Shown here one piece after another: positions 42,975-52,662 of a stretch of DNA of 64,000 bases. Both the position numbers and the translations under genes were made by a program. Positions within the stretch are counted from its first letter, which is position 1. Each line of letters begins with the position of its first letter. The DNA comes from Candidatus Aminicenantota bacterium (GTDB lineage Bacteria > Acidobacteriota > Aminicenantia > S016-38), in contig JAMOUJ010000002.1 in the NCBI GenBank assembly GCA_027068075.1, forward strand, positions 124,001 through 188,000. Direction: 5' to 3'. The notes beneath the pieces were generated by a model, which was not told where the DNA came from, searched no databases, and saw only the letters and a list, made by a program, of their open reading frames with translations.

Positions 42975-43735
42975 GATAAAATCAGTTTCACGGCAAAGAT
43001 CACTATGAGGACCGTTACGAACCTGCGGATGAATTTGTTTCCCCGCCGCACGGAGGCCAGGGCCCCCAGTTGACCTCCCAGGGTGGTCCCCAGGGCCAGG
43101 GCAAGGCCGGCCTTCCACAGAACCAGGCCCCGGGACATAAAAACCCCCAGGGCGAAAACGGTGAAAACCAGTACCACAAATATCTTCACTGCATTTCCCC
43201 TGACCAGGTCGTAGCCCGCCAGGACCACGGCGGAAAGAATGAAAAACCCCACGCCGGCCTGAACGAAGCCCCCGTAAATCCCTATGAAGAAGAACAAAAC
43301 CAGAACGAACGCCCATTTTTTAAGGGAAAGTTCGGGAAGGGAAAGGTCCTCCCGACCTCCCTCAAGCCTTCCTATGGGCTTGAAATACAGAGTTACCACG
43401 GTAACCACCACCATCAGAAGGGCCAGGGCCCTTTTGAAGACCTCCTGGGGTATTACGGTGGCCAGATGGGCCCCTAAAAGGGCTCCCAAAACCGCCGGGC
43501 CTACCACGGCCACGGAAAACTTCCACGGAAACACCCTAAGGCGCTGAAACCTCCAGAGGGCAAAGATGTTCTGAATCAAAATCCCCACCCGGTTTGTTCC
43601 GTTGGCCACGGCGGGGGGAAGTCCCATAAAGATGAGGACGGGAAGGGTTATGAAGGAGCCACCCCCGGCCACCACATTTATAAATCCGGAGAAAAGCCCC
43701 ACCAGGACCAGAAGGACCAATTTCCAGGCGGGCAT
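42971..43735 (-). CDS. TauE/SafE-family membrane transporter
   Basis: 254 residues with about eight membrane helices. Typical marks: LVGLFSGFINVVAGGGSFITLPVLIFMGLPPAVANGTNRVGI, quoted here only as the short motifs VAGGGSF and VANGTNRVG, and the central repeat IGIYGGFVQAGVGFFIL. The family exports sulfite, sulfoacetate or related anions in some bacteria; the substrate here is unknown. Its start abuts the SufS-like gene, which is a sulfur-transfer enzyme, consistent with a sulfur role. It ends 4 nt inside queA. Confidence 0.88.
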   Translation of the reverse strand: MPAWKLVLLVLVGLFSGFINVVAGGGSFITLPVLIFMGLPPAVANGTNRVGILIQNIFALWRFQRLRVFPWKFSVAVVGPAVLGALLGAHLATVIPQEVFKRALALLMVVVTVVTLYFKPIGRLEGGREDLSLPELSLKKWAFVLVLFFFIGIYGGFVQAGVGFFILSAVVLAGYDLVRGNAVKIFVVLVFTVFALGVFMSRGLVLWKAGLALALGTTLGGQLGALASVRRGNKFIRRFVTVLIVIFAVKLILS

Positions 43736-45066
43736 CAGAAGGGAAGGGTGAACTTGAACCCCCTGGGCACATAGGCCTTCAGGTTTTCGTCGTAATCGTA
43801 ATCAAAACTGTTTCTTCCGAAGATATCGTGGAGGGCGATGTTTAAAACATCTATTTCCTTCTCCGTGTTGTAGAAACTGAGGCTGGTTCTTATGGCCCCC
43901 AGTCCCGGAAGTTTGCCCTTCAATAGGTTCTCTTTAACCCGGGCTGCCTCTTCATCCCCCACACCCAGAAGTTTTTTCACATAGGGCTGAGCGCAAAAAC
44001 ATCCGGTTCTCACCCCAATTCCGTATTCAAAGGAAAGAACCGAAGAAAAAAGATAGGGGGACATGTTTTTGGGGACGAAGGAAATCACAGGAAAATCCTC
44101 TGCTCTCCTTTCTCCTCCCAGGATTTCCAACCCATCAAAGGAAGACAAAACCTCGTAAAGTCTGGCGTGAAGTTTCTCCTCTGCCTTTTCAAGATTGTCC
44201 ATCCCCCACTTGCTGAAGGCCTCCATGGCCGCCGCCAGGGCGATGGCCCCCAGGATAACCGGGGTTCCGGCCTCCTCCCTCTCCGGAAGTTCTGCCCAGA
44301 CCACCTCATCCAGAGAAACGAACTTCACGGTACCTCCTCCTACGGACTCCGGCCTGCCCCGGGAAAGCAGGTCCTTTCTCCCAATAAGGGCGCCGGAACC
44401 GAAGGGGGCGTAAAATTTGTGGGCGGAAAAGGAGAGAAAGTCTATCCCCCGGGAAACATCCACTTTTTTATGAGGAACCAACTGAGCCCCATCCACCGCC
44501 ACCAGGGCACCGTATTTATGGGCCAGGTCCGCAATTTCGTATATGGGATTGGTGAATCCGGTAACATTGGAGGCCCCGGAGACGGCCACCAGTTTCACCT
44601 TACCGCCCTCCCTTTTGAGCAAATCCTCCATCCTGTTGAGGTCCAGGCGGCCGTTCTCCTCCACGGGAACCACCACCGTGTCGTAGTTCTCCCTCCAGGG
44701 CAGGAAGTTGGAGTGATGTTCCATCTCCGTGGTGAGAACCTTACCATCTCCTATAAAATCCCGGAGTTTCCTGGCCAGTTTGTTTATGGCCTCGGTGGTG
44801 TTTTTGGTGAATATTACCGTGTGGGAAGGGGGAACATTCAAAAACTCCGCCACCGTTTCCCTGGCCTCTTCGTACAATTCCGTGGACACGAAGGACTTGT
44901 AGCCAATCCCCCTTTCCACATTGGAATAATAGGGTACCACCTTTTCCAGCGTGTCCATCACCGCCTTCAACGCCGGGGTGGAGGCGGCGTTGTCAAAGAA
45001 AATATAAGGCCTATTACCGTATAAAACCCTTACTTCAGTATCAATTCCTATTACTTCTGGTCTCAT
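43735..45066 (-). CDS. SufS-like cysteine desulfurase (class V aminotransferase)
   Basis: 443 residues. FFDNAASTPALKAVMDTL, FTKNTTEAINKLA, TTEMEHHSNFLPW and VDGAQLVPHKKVDV are the SufS pattern. The PLP lysine is in LSFSAHKFYAPFGSGALIG (about 220). RTGCFCAQPYVKKLL (about 349) holds a Cys at the place of the catalytic Cys in SufS (normally RxGHHCA). The C-terminal extension is unusual. It could be a desulfurase that supplies sulfur to Fe-S assembly or tRNA thiolation (for example MnmA), but selenocysteine lyase is possible. It has its own promoter and no SD. Confidence 0.82.
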   Translation of the reverse strand: MRPEVIGIDTEVRVLYGNRPYIFFDNAASTPALKAVMDTLEKVVPYYSNVERGIGYKSFVSTELYEEARETVAEFLNVPPSHTVIFTKNTTEAINKLARKLRDFIGDGKVLTTEMEHHSNFLPWRENYDTVVVPVEENGRLDLNRMEDLLKREGGKVKLVAVSGASNVTGFTNPIYEIADLAHKYGALVAVDGAQLVPHKKVDVSRGIDFLSFSAHKFYAPFGSGALIGRKDLLSRGRPESVGGGTVKFVSLDEVVWAELPEREEAGTPVILGAIALAAAMEAFSKWGMDNLEKAEEKLHARLYEVLSSFDGLEILGGERRAEDFPVISFVPKNMSPYLFSSVLSFEYGIGVRTGCFCAQPYVKKLLGVGDEEAARVKENLLKGKLPGLGAIRTSLSFYNTEKEIDVLNIALHDIFGRNSFDYDYDENLKAYVPRGFKFTLPF

Positions 45067-45072
45067 GCTACC

Positions 45073-45101
45073 ATTTTGCCTTATTTAAAAGGGAATTTCA
45101 A
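45073..45101 (-). promoter_or_regulatory. Promoter of SufS-like gene (leaderless-type)
   Basis: TTGAAA (45101-45096), 17-nt spacer, CAAAAT (45078-45073), ending 6 nt before the ATG. No SD is visible. Confidence 0.6.
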
Positions 45102-45173
45102 CTCTCCCGGTCAGGTCTTTGGCCACGAAGAATTCGGGAAAACCGCCCGTAAAAGAACCCTTGGGTGGTGAGC

Positions 45174-45272
45174 CTACTTCCTCTCCCGGCCGTGTATGTA
45201 AAGGGAAATAACGAAGCCTCCCAGGCAAACGGAAAGGGTAAAAACCATGAAAACCAGCGATTCAGGGCTCAT
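45174..45272 (-). CDS. MetS-type small subunit of NSS transporter
   Basis: A 32-residue protein too short for most gene finders. Sequence begins MSPESLVFMVFTLSVCLGG and ends HGRERK: one transmembrane helix and a basic tail, the form of MetS, the small partner of MetP-type amino-acid transporters in Corynebacterium. It overlaps the end of the NSS transporter gene by 11 nt and has a GGAAGG ribosome site. Probably associates with that transporter in the inner membrane. Confidence 0.75.
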   Translation of the reverse strand: MSPESLVFMVFTLSVCLGGFVISLYIHGRERK

Positions 45273-46680
45273 CCTTCCACCTCTTGAATAAAATCCAGAG
45301 AAAGCCTCCCACCACCAGCCATTGAAGGATAACGGTGGCAGGTGAATATGTGGAAAAGGGGTTCCAGAACCTTCCCTTGCTCACTGAAGCCATCCACCAG
45401 AAGAAGAGAACCCCGAACTCCAAAGGCACCAGGTATTTTACAACTCCGTAGACATATCTGCCCACGGGATAGGAGGTGGAGATTTTCACATACTCCTGGA
45501 TGTAGGTCTCCCCCAGTTTCCACAGGAGGATGGAGAAAAGAAAACCGTTGAGGAGAAGGGCCAATCCCCATACCAGGTCCTGATTGTTCAGGAAGTCAAG
45601 ACTCAGGGCCGAGGGAATCCCCAGGATAAAGGCCACCGCCGAGACTCCCAGGGCAGCCCTGACTCTGCTCAGCCCCATGTCCATGAGGACCCTGACCTCC
45701 AGTTCCATGAGGGAGATCAGGGAGGAAAAGGCGGCCAGAAACAGGGAGAAAAAGAACATGAAGGAGAGAACCCTGGGCCACGGAAGGTGGGAGAAAAGCC
45801 TGGGGATCCACAGGAAGGTAAGGCCCACATTGCCTGAGGATAGGATTTCCCCGGCCTGGGCAGGGGAGGAGGTGAAGGTGAAAATCGTCCCCACCACGGC
45901 CATGGCCGCCAGAATGGAGGCCGTGTAATCGCCGAAGACCAGAACGGCGCTGTTGGTGAACCCGTCCTCGTCCCTTCTGGCGTAAAGGGAATAGGTCAGC
46001 ACCAGCCCCCAGCCGGCTCCGGTGGACCAGGCGGCCTGGGTAAGGGCTTCTATCCATATTTTGGGCCTTGATAATTTTGAAAAATCGGGGTAAAAAAGAA
46101 AATCCAGTCCCTTTATTCCCCCGGGAAGAAACACCACCCTCAGCGCCAGAAGAAACAGAAGAACGAAGAGGGAGGGGACGATGAGGGATGTGGCCCTTTC
46201 AATTCCTCCGGAGACCCCCCGGGAAATTATGTAGGCCACGGCAAAAATTGAAACCAAATGAAAAAGGAGGGGCAGGTGAGAACCGTGGAACCCTTCCCAG
46301 AAACTTCGGGGAGAGGTAAAAAGCGAATGGGAAAAAAGGGAACCCAGACTGTAAAACAGGGCCCATCCTGTAATCACCGAGTAGTAAAACATTATGCCCC
46401 CGGTAACGGCCGCCACGAATCCTCCAGGAAAGCCCCTCCTTTTGCCGAGGATGTCCTGAAAAACGCCCACCACTCCCTTGCCGTGTTTTCTTCCCAGGGA
46501 GTATTCAAAGAACATCAGGGGAAGGGCCCATACGAAAAGCCCGGCCAGCCAGGGAATCACGAAGGCTCCCCCTCCGTTCTGGGAAACCACCCGGGGAAAC
46601 CTCCAGATGTTTCCGGTGCCTATGGCCATGCCCAGGCCGGCCAGAACAAAGCCCCACCGGGTTTTGAACTTCTCCTTCAT
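45262..46680 (-). CDS. Neurotransmitter:sodium symporter (NSS/SNF family)
   Basis: 472 residues with about 12 membrane helices. Family mark: WGFVLAGLGMAIGTGNIWRFPRVVSQNGGG (motif quoted as GLGMAIGTGNIWRFP), with the Na+/substrate region; also GVSGGIERATSL. Such proteins take up amino acids, often with Na+ (LeuT type). The 32-residue MetS-type gene follows, as in bacterial MetP-MetS pairs, which favours methionine, alanine or similar substrates. It overlaps truB by 4 nt, an odd position in a translation operon. Confidence 0.93.
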   Translation of the reverse strand: MKEKFKTRWGFVLAGLGMAIGTGNIWRFPRVVSQNGGGAFVIPWLAGLFVWALPLMFFEYSLGRKHGKGVVGVFQDILGKRRGFPGGFVAAVTGGIMFYYSVITGWALFYSLGSLFSHSLFTSPRSFWEGFHGSHLPLLFHLVSIFAVAYIISRGVSGGIERATSLIVPSLFVLLFLLALRVVFLPGGIKGLDFLFYPDFSKLSRPKIWIEALTQAAWSTGAGWGLVLTYSLYARRDEDGFTNSAVLVFGDYTASILAAMAVVGTIFTFTSSPAQAGEILSSGNVGLTFLWIPRLFSHLPWPRVLSFMFFFSLFLAAFSSLISLMELEVRVLMDMGLSRVRAALGVSAVAFILGIPSALSLDFLNNQDLVWGLALLLNGFLFSILLWKLGETYIQEYVKISTSYPVGRYVYGVVKYLVPLEFGVLFFWWMASVSKGRFWNPFSTYSPATVILQWLVVGGFLWILFKRWKDEP

Positions 46681-47591
46681 TCTCCCAGGATTAAAACGGG
46701 CTTTATCCCGAGTTCTCCCCCCTCCTTGCCCGGCTTGCCGATACCGATGAAGTTGGAACGGAAATCCATGAGCCGAAAGAAATCGTTTCTCCTTCCCCCT
46801 TCCTTGCCGCCCACCATTTTAAGGGAGATAAAATTGCCGTGCCTGGCCCTCCGAACCCCCTCCTCCCTCAAATACACCACGGGGTATTCCGTCAGAACCC
46901 TGTTCAGGGGGATGATTATCTCGTCCAGCCTATCCGCCTCCGCCGCCTCCTTTATCTCCTCCAGGGTGTGGGCATCGTCTACGGAAAATTCGCCGCTTCT
47001 CAACCTTTTCAGGTAATCAAGATACCCTCCCACGCCGAGTTTCTGACCCAGATCGTGGGCGATGGACCTGACATAGGTGCCGGCGGAGCATTTTATGTCA
47101 AAGTGAATGTAGGGAGGATCGTAGGCCTTGAGGGTAAAGTAATGAATTTCCACCTTCACCGGCCTGGGTTCCACCTTCTTTCCCTTCCTGGCCAGTTCGT
47201 ACAACCTCTTGCCTCCGGTTTTTTTAGCGGAAAAGGGAGGGGGCACCTGAACTATCTGCCCCACGAATTCCTCCATGGCCTGCCTGACCTCCTCCTCCGA
47301 AATATTGAAGTCCTCCACCCGGGAGATCACTTCGCCGTCCCTATCGTAGGTATTGGTTTCCGCTCCCAGCCTTATTATTCCAGTGTAAACCTTCACCCCT
47401 TTGACCAGAAAGGGAAACAGCCGGGTGGCCCTGCCCACCCCCAGCACCAGAAGGCCCTCGGCCTGGGGATCCAGGGTGCCCATGTGGCCCACCTTCTTCT
47501 GGTGAAGGATTTTTCTGATTTCGTCCACCACATCGTGGGAGGTCATCCCACGGCGTTTGTTGACTAAAATTATTCCGGTTTTTTCACCCAC
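46677..47591 (-). CDS. truB: tRNA pseudouridine(55) synthase TruB
   Basis: 304 residues. The catalytic Asp is in HMGTLDPQAEGLLVLGVGRATRL (GTLDP motif, about 40). Also GRDGEVIS-like DRDGEVISRVED and QVPPPFSAKKTGGKRLYELAR. TruB makes pseudouridine at position 55 in the T-loop of nearly all tRNAs. It is in the nusA-infB-rbfA translation operon, where truB is commonly found, overlapping nrnA by 22 nt. Confidence 0.96.
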   Translation of the reverse strand: MGEKTGIILVNKRRGMTSHDVVDEIRKILHQKKVGHMGTLDPQAEGLLVLGVGRATRLFPFLVKGVKVYTGIIRLGAETNTYDRDGEVISRVEDFNISEEEVRQAMEEFVGQIVQVPPPFSAKKTGGKRLYELARKGKKVEPRPVKVEIHYFTLKAYDPPYIHFDIKCSAGTYVRSIAHDLGQKLGVGGYLDYLKRLRSGEFSVDDAHTLEEIKEAAEADRLDEIIIPLNRVLTEYPVVYLREEGVRRARHGNFISLKMVGGKEGGRRNDFFRLMDFRSNFIGIGKPGKEGGELGIKPVLILGE

Positions 47592-48559
47592 GGAAACATC
47601 TCCTCTATTTTCTTGTAAACGGCCTCAAGGGCCTCCTCGGCAGGCAGGTCTATGTTAAACCCTGCGGCCTGGGGATGTCCACCCCCACCGTAGGCCTCCG
47701 CCAACCTCCCCACATCCGCCCTTCCCTTGGAGCGGAGACTCACCCTAAACCCCCTTTCCATCTCCTTGAAAATCATGGCTATCTCCACCTCCTCCACGGA
47801 CCTGAGAATGTTCATGACGGTCTCGGTTTCCACATCGTGGAGACTGAGATTCAACTCCTGGAGAAACCTTCTCAGGAGAAACACCGTTACGATCCTTCCC
47901 GAGGGGTGAAACCTCAGGGTGGAAAGCATCTTCTGCAAAAGGTATATCTCCTCCCTGCGGTGGCTTTCCAGGATTATCCTGCTTATCCGAGCGGGATCCG
48001 CCCCGGCCTGGACCAGAAAGGAGGCGTATTTGAGAGATAGGGCGCTGGTGTTGGAAAATCTGAAGCCTCCGGTGTCCGAGAATATGGCGGCGTAAAGGCA
48101 GGTGGCCACCTTATCGTCAATGGGAAAATTGTACTCCATCAGGAGTTCAAAGATCATTTCCCCCACGGAGGAACGGTGGGGCTCTATCCAGTTCAGGTCG
48201 GCAAATTCCTCCGAGGTCCTGTGGTGGTCAATGTGGATGGAAAATTTGCCCTTGCGGCTTTGCCCGCTTCTTTCCAGGGCCGAAGTTTCCACGAAGACCA
48301 CGCAGTCAAAATCCGGAGGAATTTCCCCGGATTTTATCTCATGGGCCCCGGGGAGTTTTTTCAAAAAATAAGGGGTGGGGTCCATGTTGTAAATTTCGGC
48401 CCTCTTTCCAGCGAGACGGAGGGAATGCATGAGCCCCAGGGCAGAGCCTATGCAGTCACCATCAGGGCGAAGATGACAGGTGATGGCAACGCTGGAGCAC
48501 TCCTTAAGTCTCCTGGCTATCTCCTTTTTCTTCCCTGAGTTTTCTGAGGATCTCATCAA
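47570..48559 (-). CDS. DHH-family nanoRNase/pAp phosphatase NrnA-like
   Basis: 329 residues. DHH motifs: CHLRPDGDCIGSALGL (near residue 31), FIVDHHRT-like SIHIDHHRTSEEF (about 108), and the DHHA1 domain GGGGHPQAAGF at the C-terminus (about 300). NrnA-type enzymes degrade short oligoribonucleotides and pAp. Common near rbfA and truB. The start (48556-48559) overlaps rbfA by 53-56 nt, larger than other overlaps here; no better in-frame start was seen. Confidence 0.85.
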   Translation of the reverse strand: MMRSSENSGKKKEIARRLKECSSVAITCHLRPDGDCIGSALGLMHSLRLAGKRAEIYNMDPTPYFLKKLPGAHEIKSGEIPPDFDCVVFVETSALERSGQSRKGKFSIHIDHHRTSEEFADLNWIEPHRSSVGEMIFELLMEYNFPIDDKVATCLYAAIFSDTGGFRFSNTSALSLKYASFLVQAGADPARISRIILESHRREEIYLLQKMLSTLRFHPSGRIVTVFLLRRFLQELNLSLHDVETETVMNILRSVEEVEIAMIFKEMERGFRVSLRSKGRADVGRLAEAYGGGGHPQAAGFNIDLPAEEALEAVYKKIEEMFPWVKKPE

Positions 48560-48857
48560 CCCGTTTTGCCCTCTCCTCTTCTTCGTCCTTGAAAAAACTT
48601 AGTCTGGGAGTATATCTCAAATTAAGGTTGGTTGCAAGTAATCTCCTGAGATAGCCCGTCCTCGCCCGGAGAACCTCCAGGACCTTATCCACATCCTCCA
48701 GGGCGGTTATGTAAACCCTGGCTGAAGAAAGGTCCCGGGAAAGAACCACCCTGGTTACCGAAACTACGCTGTCAGAAAGGTCGTATATGGTCTGAATGTC
48801 CCCGGCCAATTGCTCCAGAAGGAGTTTTTCCAGCCTTTCCTTCCTCCTATCCTTCAC
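48504..48857 (-). CDS. rbfA: 30S ribosome-binding factor RbfA
   Basis: 117 residues. Typical elements are RLEKLLLEQLAGDIQTIYDL, VVSVTRVVLSRDLSSARVYIT and TGYLRRLLATNLNLRYTPRLSFF, each given only in part here. RbfA helps 30S maturation. It overlaps DUF503 by 4 nt (ATGA) and nrnA by 56 nt. Confidence 0.93.
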   Translation of the reverse strand: MKDRRKERLEKLLLEQLAGDIQTIYDLSDSVVSVTRVVLSRDLSSARVYITALEDVDKVLEVLRARTGYLRRLLATNLNLRYTPRLSFFKDEEEERAKRVDEILRKLREEKGDSQET

Positions 48858-49132
48858 AGGTACTCCACCTCCTGTTTCAATATTTGAGCGTCCAGAAAGG
48901 AGGCGTCCTTCAGAACCCTTTCAAAGGTGTTTTCCAGGGCCGACCTTTCCGATGCAATGGAAACGAGGCCCAGGCCCACCCTTTGCCAGAGACCTTGAAA
49001 GTCCACCTCCGCCACGGCCACATTGTAATGATTTCTAACCCTGTTCTTGAAACTGGTGATGAACTTCCTCTTTTCCTTCAAGGAGTGGCTCCAGGGAATG
49101 TAGAACTCTATGTAAAGGTAACCTATCACCAT
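48854..49132 (-). CDS. DUF503 family protein
   Basis: 92 residues. The pattern MVIGYLYIEFYIPWSHSLKEKR, followed by NVAVAEVDFQGLWQRVGLGLVSIAS, is that of DUF503, which is regularly found next to rbfA and infB (ylxP-type). A role in ribosome assembly or translation is suspected from this context only. Confidence 0.92.
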   Translation of the reverse strand: MVIGYLYIEFYIPWSHSLKEKRKFITSFKNRVRNHYNVAVAEVDFQGLWQRVGLGLVSIASERSALENTFERVLKDASFLDAQILKQEVEYL

Positions 49133-49141
49133 GGTCCAATG

Positions 49142-51358
49142 CTACACCTGCCTTCTCTCGTAAACTTCTATAATGTCGCCCTTCTTCACATCGTTGAAAC
49201 TTTCAAGTCTGATCCCGCACTCGCTTCCCATCCTCACCTCCTCCACATCGTCCTTGTAGTGCTTGAGGGAGGCTATTTTCCCGTCAAACAGAACTTCTCC
49301 ATCCCTTATGAGCCTGGCCCGGAGGTCCTTCCGGACCTTTCCTTCCACCACCACGCATCCTGCCACCACTCCCACCTTCGCAATCCGGAAGGTTTGCTTC
49401 ACCTCGGCCCTTCCCACCACCGTCTCCTCTATCTTGGGCTTGAGCATTCCCTTGAGGGCCTTCTTGACATCCTCCAGGAGTTCGTAAATGACGCGATAGA
49501 GCCTTATCTGAACATTTTCCGCCGCCGCAGAGGCCAGGGCCTTTTTCTCCGCTTTGACATTGAAACCTATTATTATGGCCTTGGAGGCAGAAGCCAGGAG
49601 AACATCGCTTTCGCTCACCGGCCCCGTGGCCGCATGGAGTATTCTGACCTTAACCTCCTCGGTGGAAAGTTTCTCCAGGGAATCCCGGATAGCCTCCAGG
49701 GAGCCTATGACATCGGCTTTAAGGATTATGAGAAGTTCCTTTTCCTCCTCCCCCTCCAGTTCCTTCAGCAGGTCTTCCAGGGTTATCTTCCTTTCCACCC
49801 GCCGGGCCCCGGTCTTCAACCTCTCCTTCCGTATTTCAACTATTTCCTTGGCTTTATCCACATCGTGGACCACATACAACCGATCCCCCTCCTGGGGAAC
49901 TTCCTCAAAGCCCAGGATCTCCACCGGATCCGAAGGACCGGCTTCCTTAATGGGTTTGCCGAATTCGTCAAAAAGCCCCCGGACTTTCCCCCAGGTGAGA
50001 CCGGCAACAAAGGCCTCCCGGGGCTTCAATACGCCCTTTTGTATTATGGCCTTAACGGTGGGTCCCTTTCTGGGGTCCAGTTTTGCCACCAGGATGGTGC
50101 CCTGGGCGGGAACATCAATCGGGGCCTTGAGTTCCAGCATTTCCCCTACCAGAACTATCATTTCCAGAAGTTCGTCCACTCCCTTCCCGGTTTTTGCCGA
50201 TATTTCCACCGCCACGGTATCCCCTCCCCACTCCTCCACCAGGACGCCGTGCTCCGCCAGTTGCTGTTTTACCTTCATGGGGTCTGCTTCGGGCTTGTCA
50301 ATCTTGTTGATGGCCACTATCATCTGAACTCCGGCGGCCTTGGCGTGGTTTATGGCCTCCACGGTCTGGGGCATGACCCCGTCGTCGGCGGCCACCACCA
50401 GGACCACTATATCCGTGACCTGGGCTCCCCGGGCTCTGAGTTTGGTGAAGGCCTCGTGTCCGGGGGTGTCTATGAAGGTAATCCATTTATCCCCCACCTT
50501 CACCTTGTAAGCCCCTATGTGCTGGGTAATTCCCCCGGCCTCCCTTTCCGCCACCCGGGTTCTCCTTATGTAATCCAGAAGGGTGGTTTTCCCGTGGTCC
50601 ACATGCCCCATGACCGTGACGATGGGGGCCCTGTCCACGAACTTAGTGCCCTTCCCGTGGAGTTCCTCCAGACTCTCCTCAAAGGTTTTAAACTCTATGC
50701 TGACATGAAGTATCCTACCGATTTCCTGGGCCAGGGTGGCGTCTATCTTGGTGTTGGAAGAAACGAGGAGGCCTCCTTCCCGAAGTTTCTCCTCCACCTG
50801 AGAGACTTTAACGCCCAGTTTTTCCGCCAGGTCCTTAAGGGTATCGCCCTCCACCACGGTGGCGCTTTCGGGAAACTTAACCTCCTCCTTCTTCTTCTTT
50901 ATCATCTCAAATCTTCGGGAACTTATCTTCTTGTGGTCCACCCGGCCCTTTTTGGGATGGGGTGGCCTTCTTGAAGGGGGACTCTGGCGGGGCCTGGGCT
51001 TAGGTCTGGGAGGTGAAGGCCTTGAGGGAGGCTTTTCCTCCTTCTTCTCCTTCTTCTCCTTCTTCTCTTCCTTCTTCGCCTCCTTCTTAGTTTCCTTTTT
51101 TATCTCTTTTTTAACCTCTTTTTTCGCTTCCTTTGCCTCGGCCTTTTCCTTCTTTTCCTTCTTTTCAACCCTGGGGGCAGGTCTTTTTCCGGTTTTTTTG
51201 TACTCCTCAATCCTCTCCTTTATCCTTATAAGTTCCTCCTCGTTTATGGTGCTGCTGGCGCTCTTTACTTCTATACCTATGTCCCTGAGCAGATCTATAA
51301 CCAACTTGCTTTCCAGGCCAAACTCCTTGGCAACTTGATATATTCTGAACTTGGCCAT
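49142..51358 (-). CDS. infB: Translation initiation factor IF-2
   Basis: 738 residues. An N-terminal IF2_N domain ([18 protein letters not shown]) is followed by a very charged Lys/Glu and Pro/Arg linker (about 60-150), then a second IF2_N-like segment ([18 protein letters not shown]). The GTPase has [20 protein letters not shown] (G1, about 248), [11 protein letters not shown] (G3) and NKIDKPEAD (G4). IF-2 places initiator tRNA on the 30S subunit. Only 2 nt separates it from nusA. Confidence 0.97.
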   Translation of the reverse strand: MAKFRIYQVAKEFGLESKLVIDLLRDIGIEVKSASSTINEEELIRIKERIEEYKKTGKRPAPRVEKKEKKEKAEAKEAKKEVKKEIKKETKKEAKKEEKKEKKEKKEEKPPSRPSPPRPKPRPRQSPPSRRPPHPKKGRVDHKKISSRRFEMIKKKKEEVKFPESATVVEGDTLKDLAEKLGVKVSQVEEKLREGGLLVSSNTKIDATLAQEIGRILHVSIEFKTFEESLEELHGKGTKFVDRAPIVTVMGHVDHGKTTLLDYIRRTRVAEREAGGITQHIGAYKVKVGDKWITFIDTPGHEAFTKLRARGAQVTDIVVLVVAADDGVMPQTVEAINHAKAAGVQMIVAINKIDKPEADPMKVKQQLAEHGVLVEEWGGDTVAVEISAKTGKGVDELLEMIVLVGEMLELKAPIDVPAQGTILVAKLDPRKGPTVKAIIQKGVLKPREAFVAGLTWGKVRGLFDEFGKPIKEAGPSDPVEILGFEEVPQEGDRLYVVHDVDKAKEIVEIRKERLKTGARRVERKITLEDLLKELEGEEEKELLIILKADVIGSLEAIRDSLEKLSTEEVKVRILHAATGPVSESDVLLASASKAIIIGFNVKAEKKALASAAAENVQIRLYRVIYELLEDVKKALKGMLKPKIEETVVGRAEVKQTFRIAKVGVVAGCVVVEGKVRKDLRARLIRDGEVLFDGKIASLKHYKDDVEEVRMGSECGIRLESFNDVKKGDIIEVYERRQV

Positions 51359-51359
51359 G

Positions 51360-52613
51360 CTACCTCCTTAGCGTATAGCCCCTTATATTCAATTCTTCTT
51401 TTATTCTCTCCAAAAACTTTCCCGTTATCCCCGGAAGTTCCTTGAGTTCCTTCTCAGATAGGTTCTGAAGTTGTTCCCAGGTCAGTATGTTTTTTCTCTT
51501 CAGGGCCAGGGCCAGAGGCTTGGGAAATTCTGCAAAGGGCAGGCTTTCGTCCACTTCCTTGAGTATTTCCTCCCTCCTTTCGCTTTCGGTCTTCAGGATT
51601 ATTCTCCAGCGGGTAAGCCTGGAGGCCAACCTTATGTTGGTTCCCTTCCTGCCCACGGCCACGGAATAATTGTCGTCTGGGACTATTACCTCCGCCACCA
51701 TCCCCTCCGGGTCCAGGATTCTGACTTCACTTACCCTGGCGGGGCTCATGGCGTTGGCTATGAATTTCTCCGGCTCCTCGTTCCAGAGGATCACATCTAT
51801 CCTCTCCCCGGAAAGTTCCTTGGTCACTGCCAGGACCCTGTTTCCCTTCATCCCAATACAGGAACCCAGGGGGTCTATGGCGGGATCCTCCGAATACACC
51901 GCTATTTTAGTTCTTATTCCGGGTTCTCTAACTATCCCCTTTATCTCTATTTTTCCCTCGGCCAACTCGGGGATCTCCCTCTCCAGGAGCCTTACCACCA
52001 GTTCAGGCCTGCTCCTGGAAAGAATGAGTTGAACGGGCCTGGCGTAACGGTGGACTTTAAGAAGGAGGGCCTTTATTTCCCTGCCGGGCCTGTAAACATC
52101 CCCGTGGACCTGCTCCTTTCTCGGGAGCAAGGCCTCATCCCTCCCTATGAAAAGGTAAACATCACCGTCGCTTATCCTGTGAACCCGGGCCGTCACCACC
52201 TGACCCTCCAGGTCCTTGTACCTATTGAAAACCCGGTCTTCTTCTGCTTCTTTAACCCTGGAGAAAAGGACATTTTTGGCCGCCTGGGCCGCAATCCTTC
52301 CCAGGGTCTGCGGAGGAAGGGTAAGTTCTACCTCATCCCCCTCCTTTATGTCCTCGCTGAAGAGTTTTCTGGCCTTCTCTATGTGTATTTCCTTGGTGGG
52401 GTCCTGAACCCGGGAAACCACCTTCTTCCTCACGATAACCTTAACTTCCCCGCTTTCCCTGTCAAAAAACACCTCTATCTTCTCTCCTTCCCCAAAATAT
52501 TTCCTGGAGGCGGTCCTCACCGCATCCTCTATGGCTTTGATTAGATAGTCCTCGTCTATTCCCTTCTCTTTAGACAGGGCTTCCAGCGCTTTTAAAATCC
52601 TTTCTTTTTCCAT
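51360..52613 (-). CDS. nusA: Transcription factor NusA
   Basis: 417 residues. An N-terminal RNA-polymerase-binding domain is followed by S1 (GQVVTARVHRISDGDVYLFIG, in pieces) and two KH domains with GVREPGIRTKIAV-like REPGIRTKIAVYS and IGRKGTNIRLASRLT; a helix-hairpin-helix-like tail (LPGITGKFLERIKEEL) ends the protein. NusA affects pausing, termination and antitermination. It heads the operon. The start codon is 8 nt after a -10 box with no SD. rimP, often upstream, is not present. Confidence 0.95.
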   Translation of the reverse strand: MEKERILKALEALSKEKGIDEDYLIKAIEDAVRTASRKYFGEGEKIEVFFDRESGEVKVIVRKKVVSRVQDPTKEIHIEKARKLFSEDIKEGDEVELTLPPQTLGRIAAQAAKNVLFSRVKEAEEDRVFNRYKDLEGQVVTARVHRISDGDVYLFIGRDEALLPRKEQVHGDVYRPGREIKALLLKVHRYARPVQLILSRSRPELVVRLLEREIPELAEGKIEIKGIVREPGIRTKIAVYSEDPAIDPLGSCIGMKGNRVLAVTKELSGERIDVILWNEEPEKFIANAMSPARVSEVRILDPEGMVAEVIVPDDNYSVAVGRKGTNIRLASRLTRWRIILKTESERREEILKEVDESLPFAEFPKPLALALKRKNILTWEQLQNLSEKELKELPGITGKFLERIKEELNIRGYTLRR

Positions 52614-52621
52614 AAGGAAAG

Positions 52622-52651
52622 ATTATATCAGAAACTCCTCTAATTTGTTAA
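52622..52651 (-). promoter_or_regulatory. nusA operon promoter (leaderless-type)
   Basis: TTAACA (52651-52646), 18-nt spacer, TATAAT (52627-52622), ending 8 nt before the nusA ATG. Overlaps the PilZ -10 on the other strand (TAAAAT, 52649-52654), which in turn ends 8 nt before the PilZ ATG at 52663. Confidence 0.75.
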
Positions 52652-52662
52652 AATAAACCAGT

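Noticed and set aside
48884-50974. Long (696-codon) plus-strand open frame
   Set aside because: Antisense of infB; composition is rich in His, Leu and Gly with no domain.
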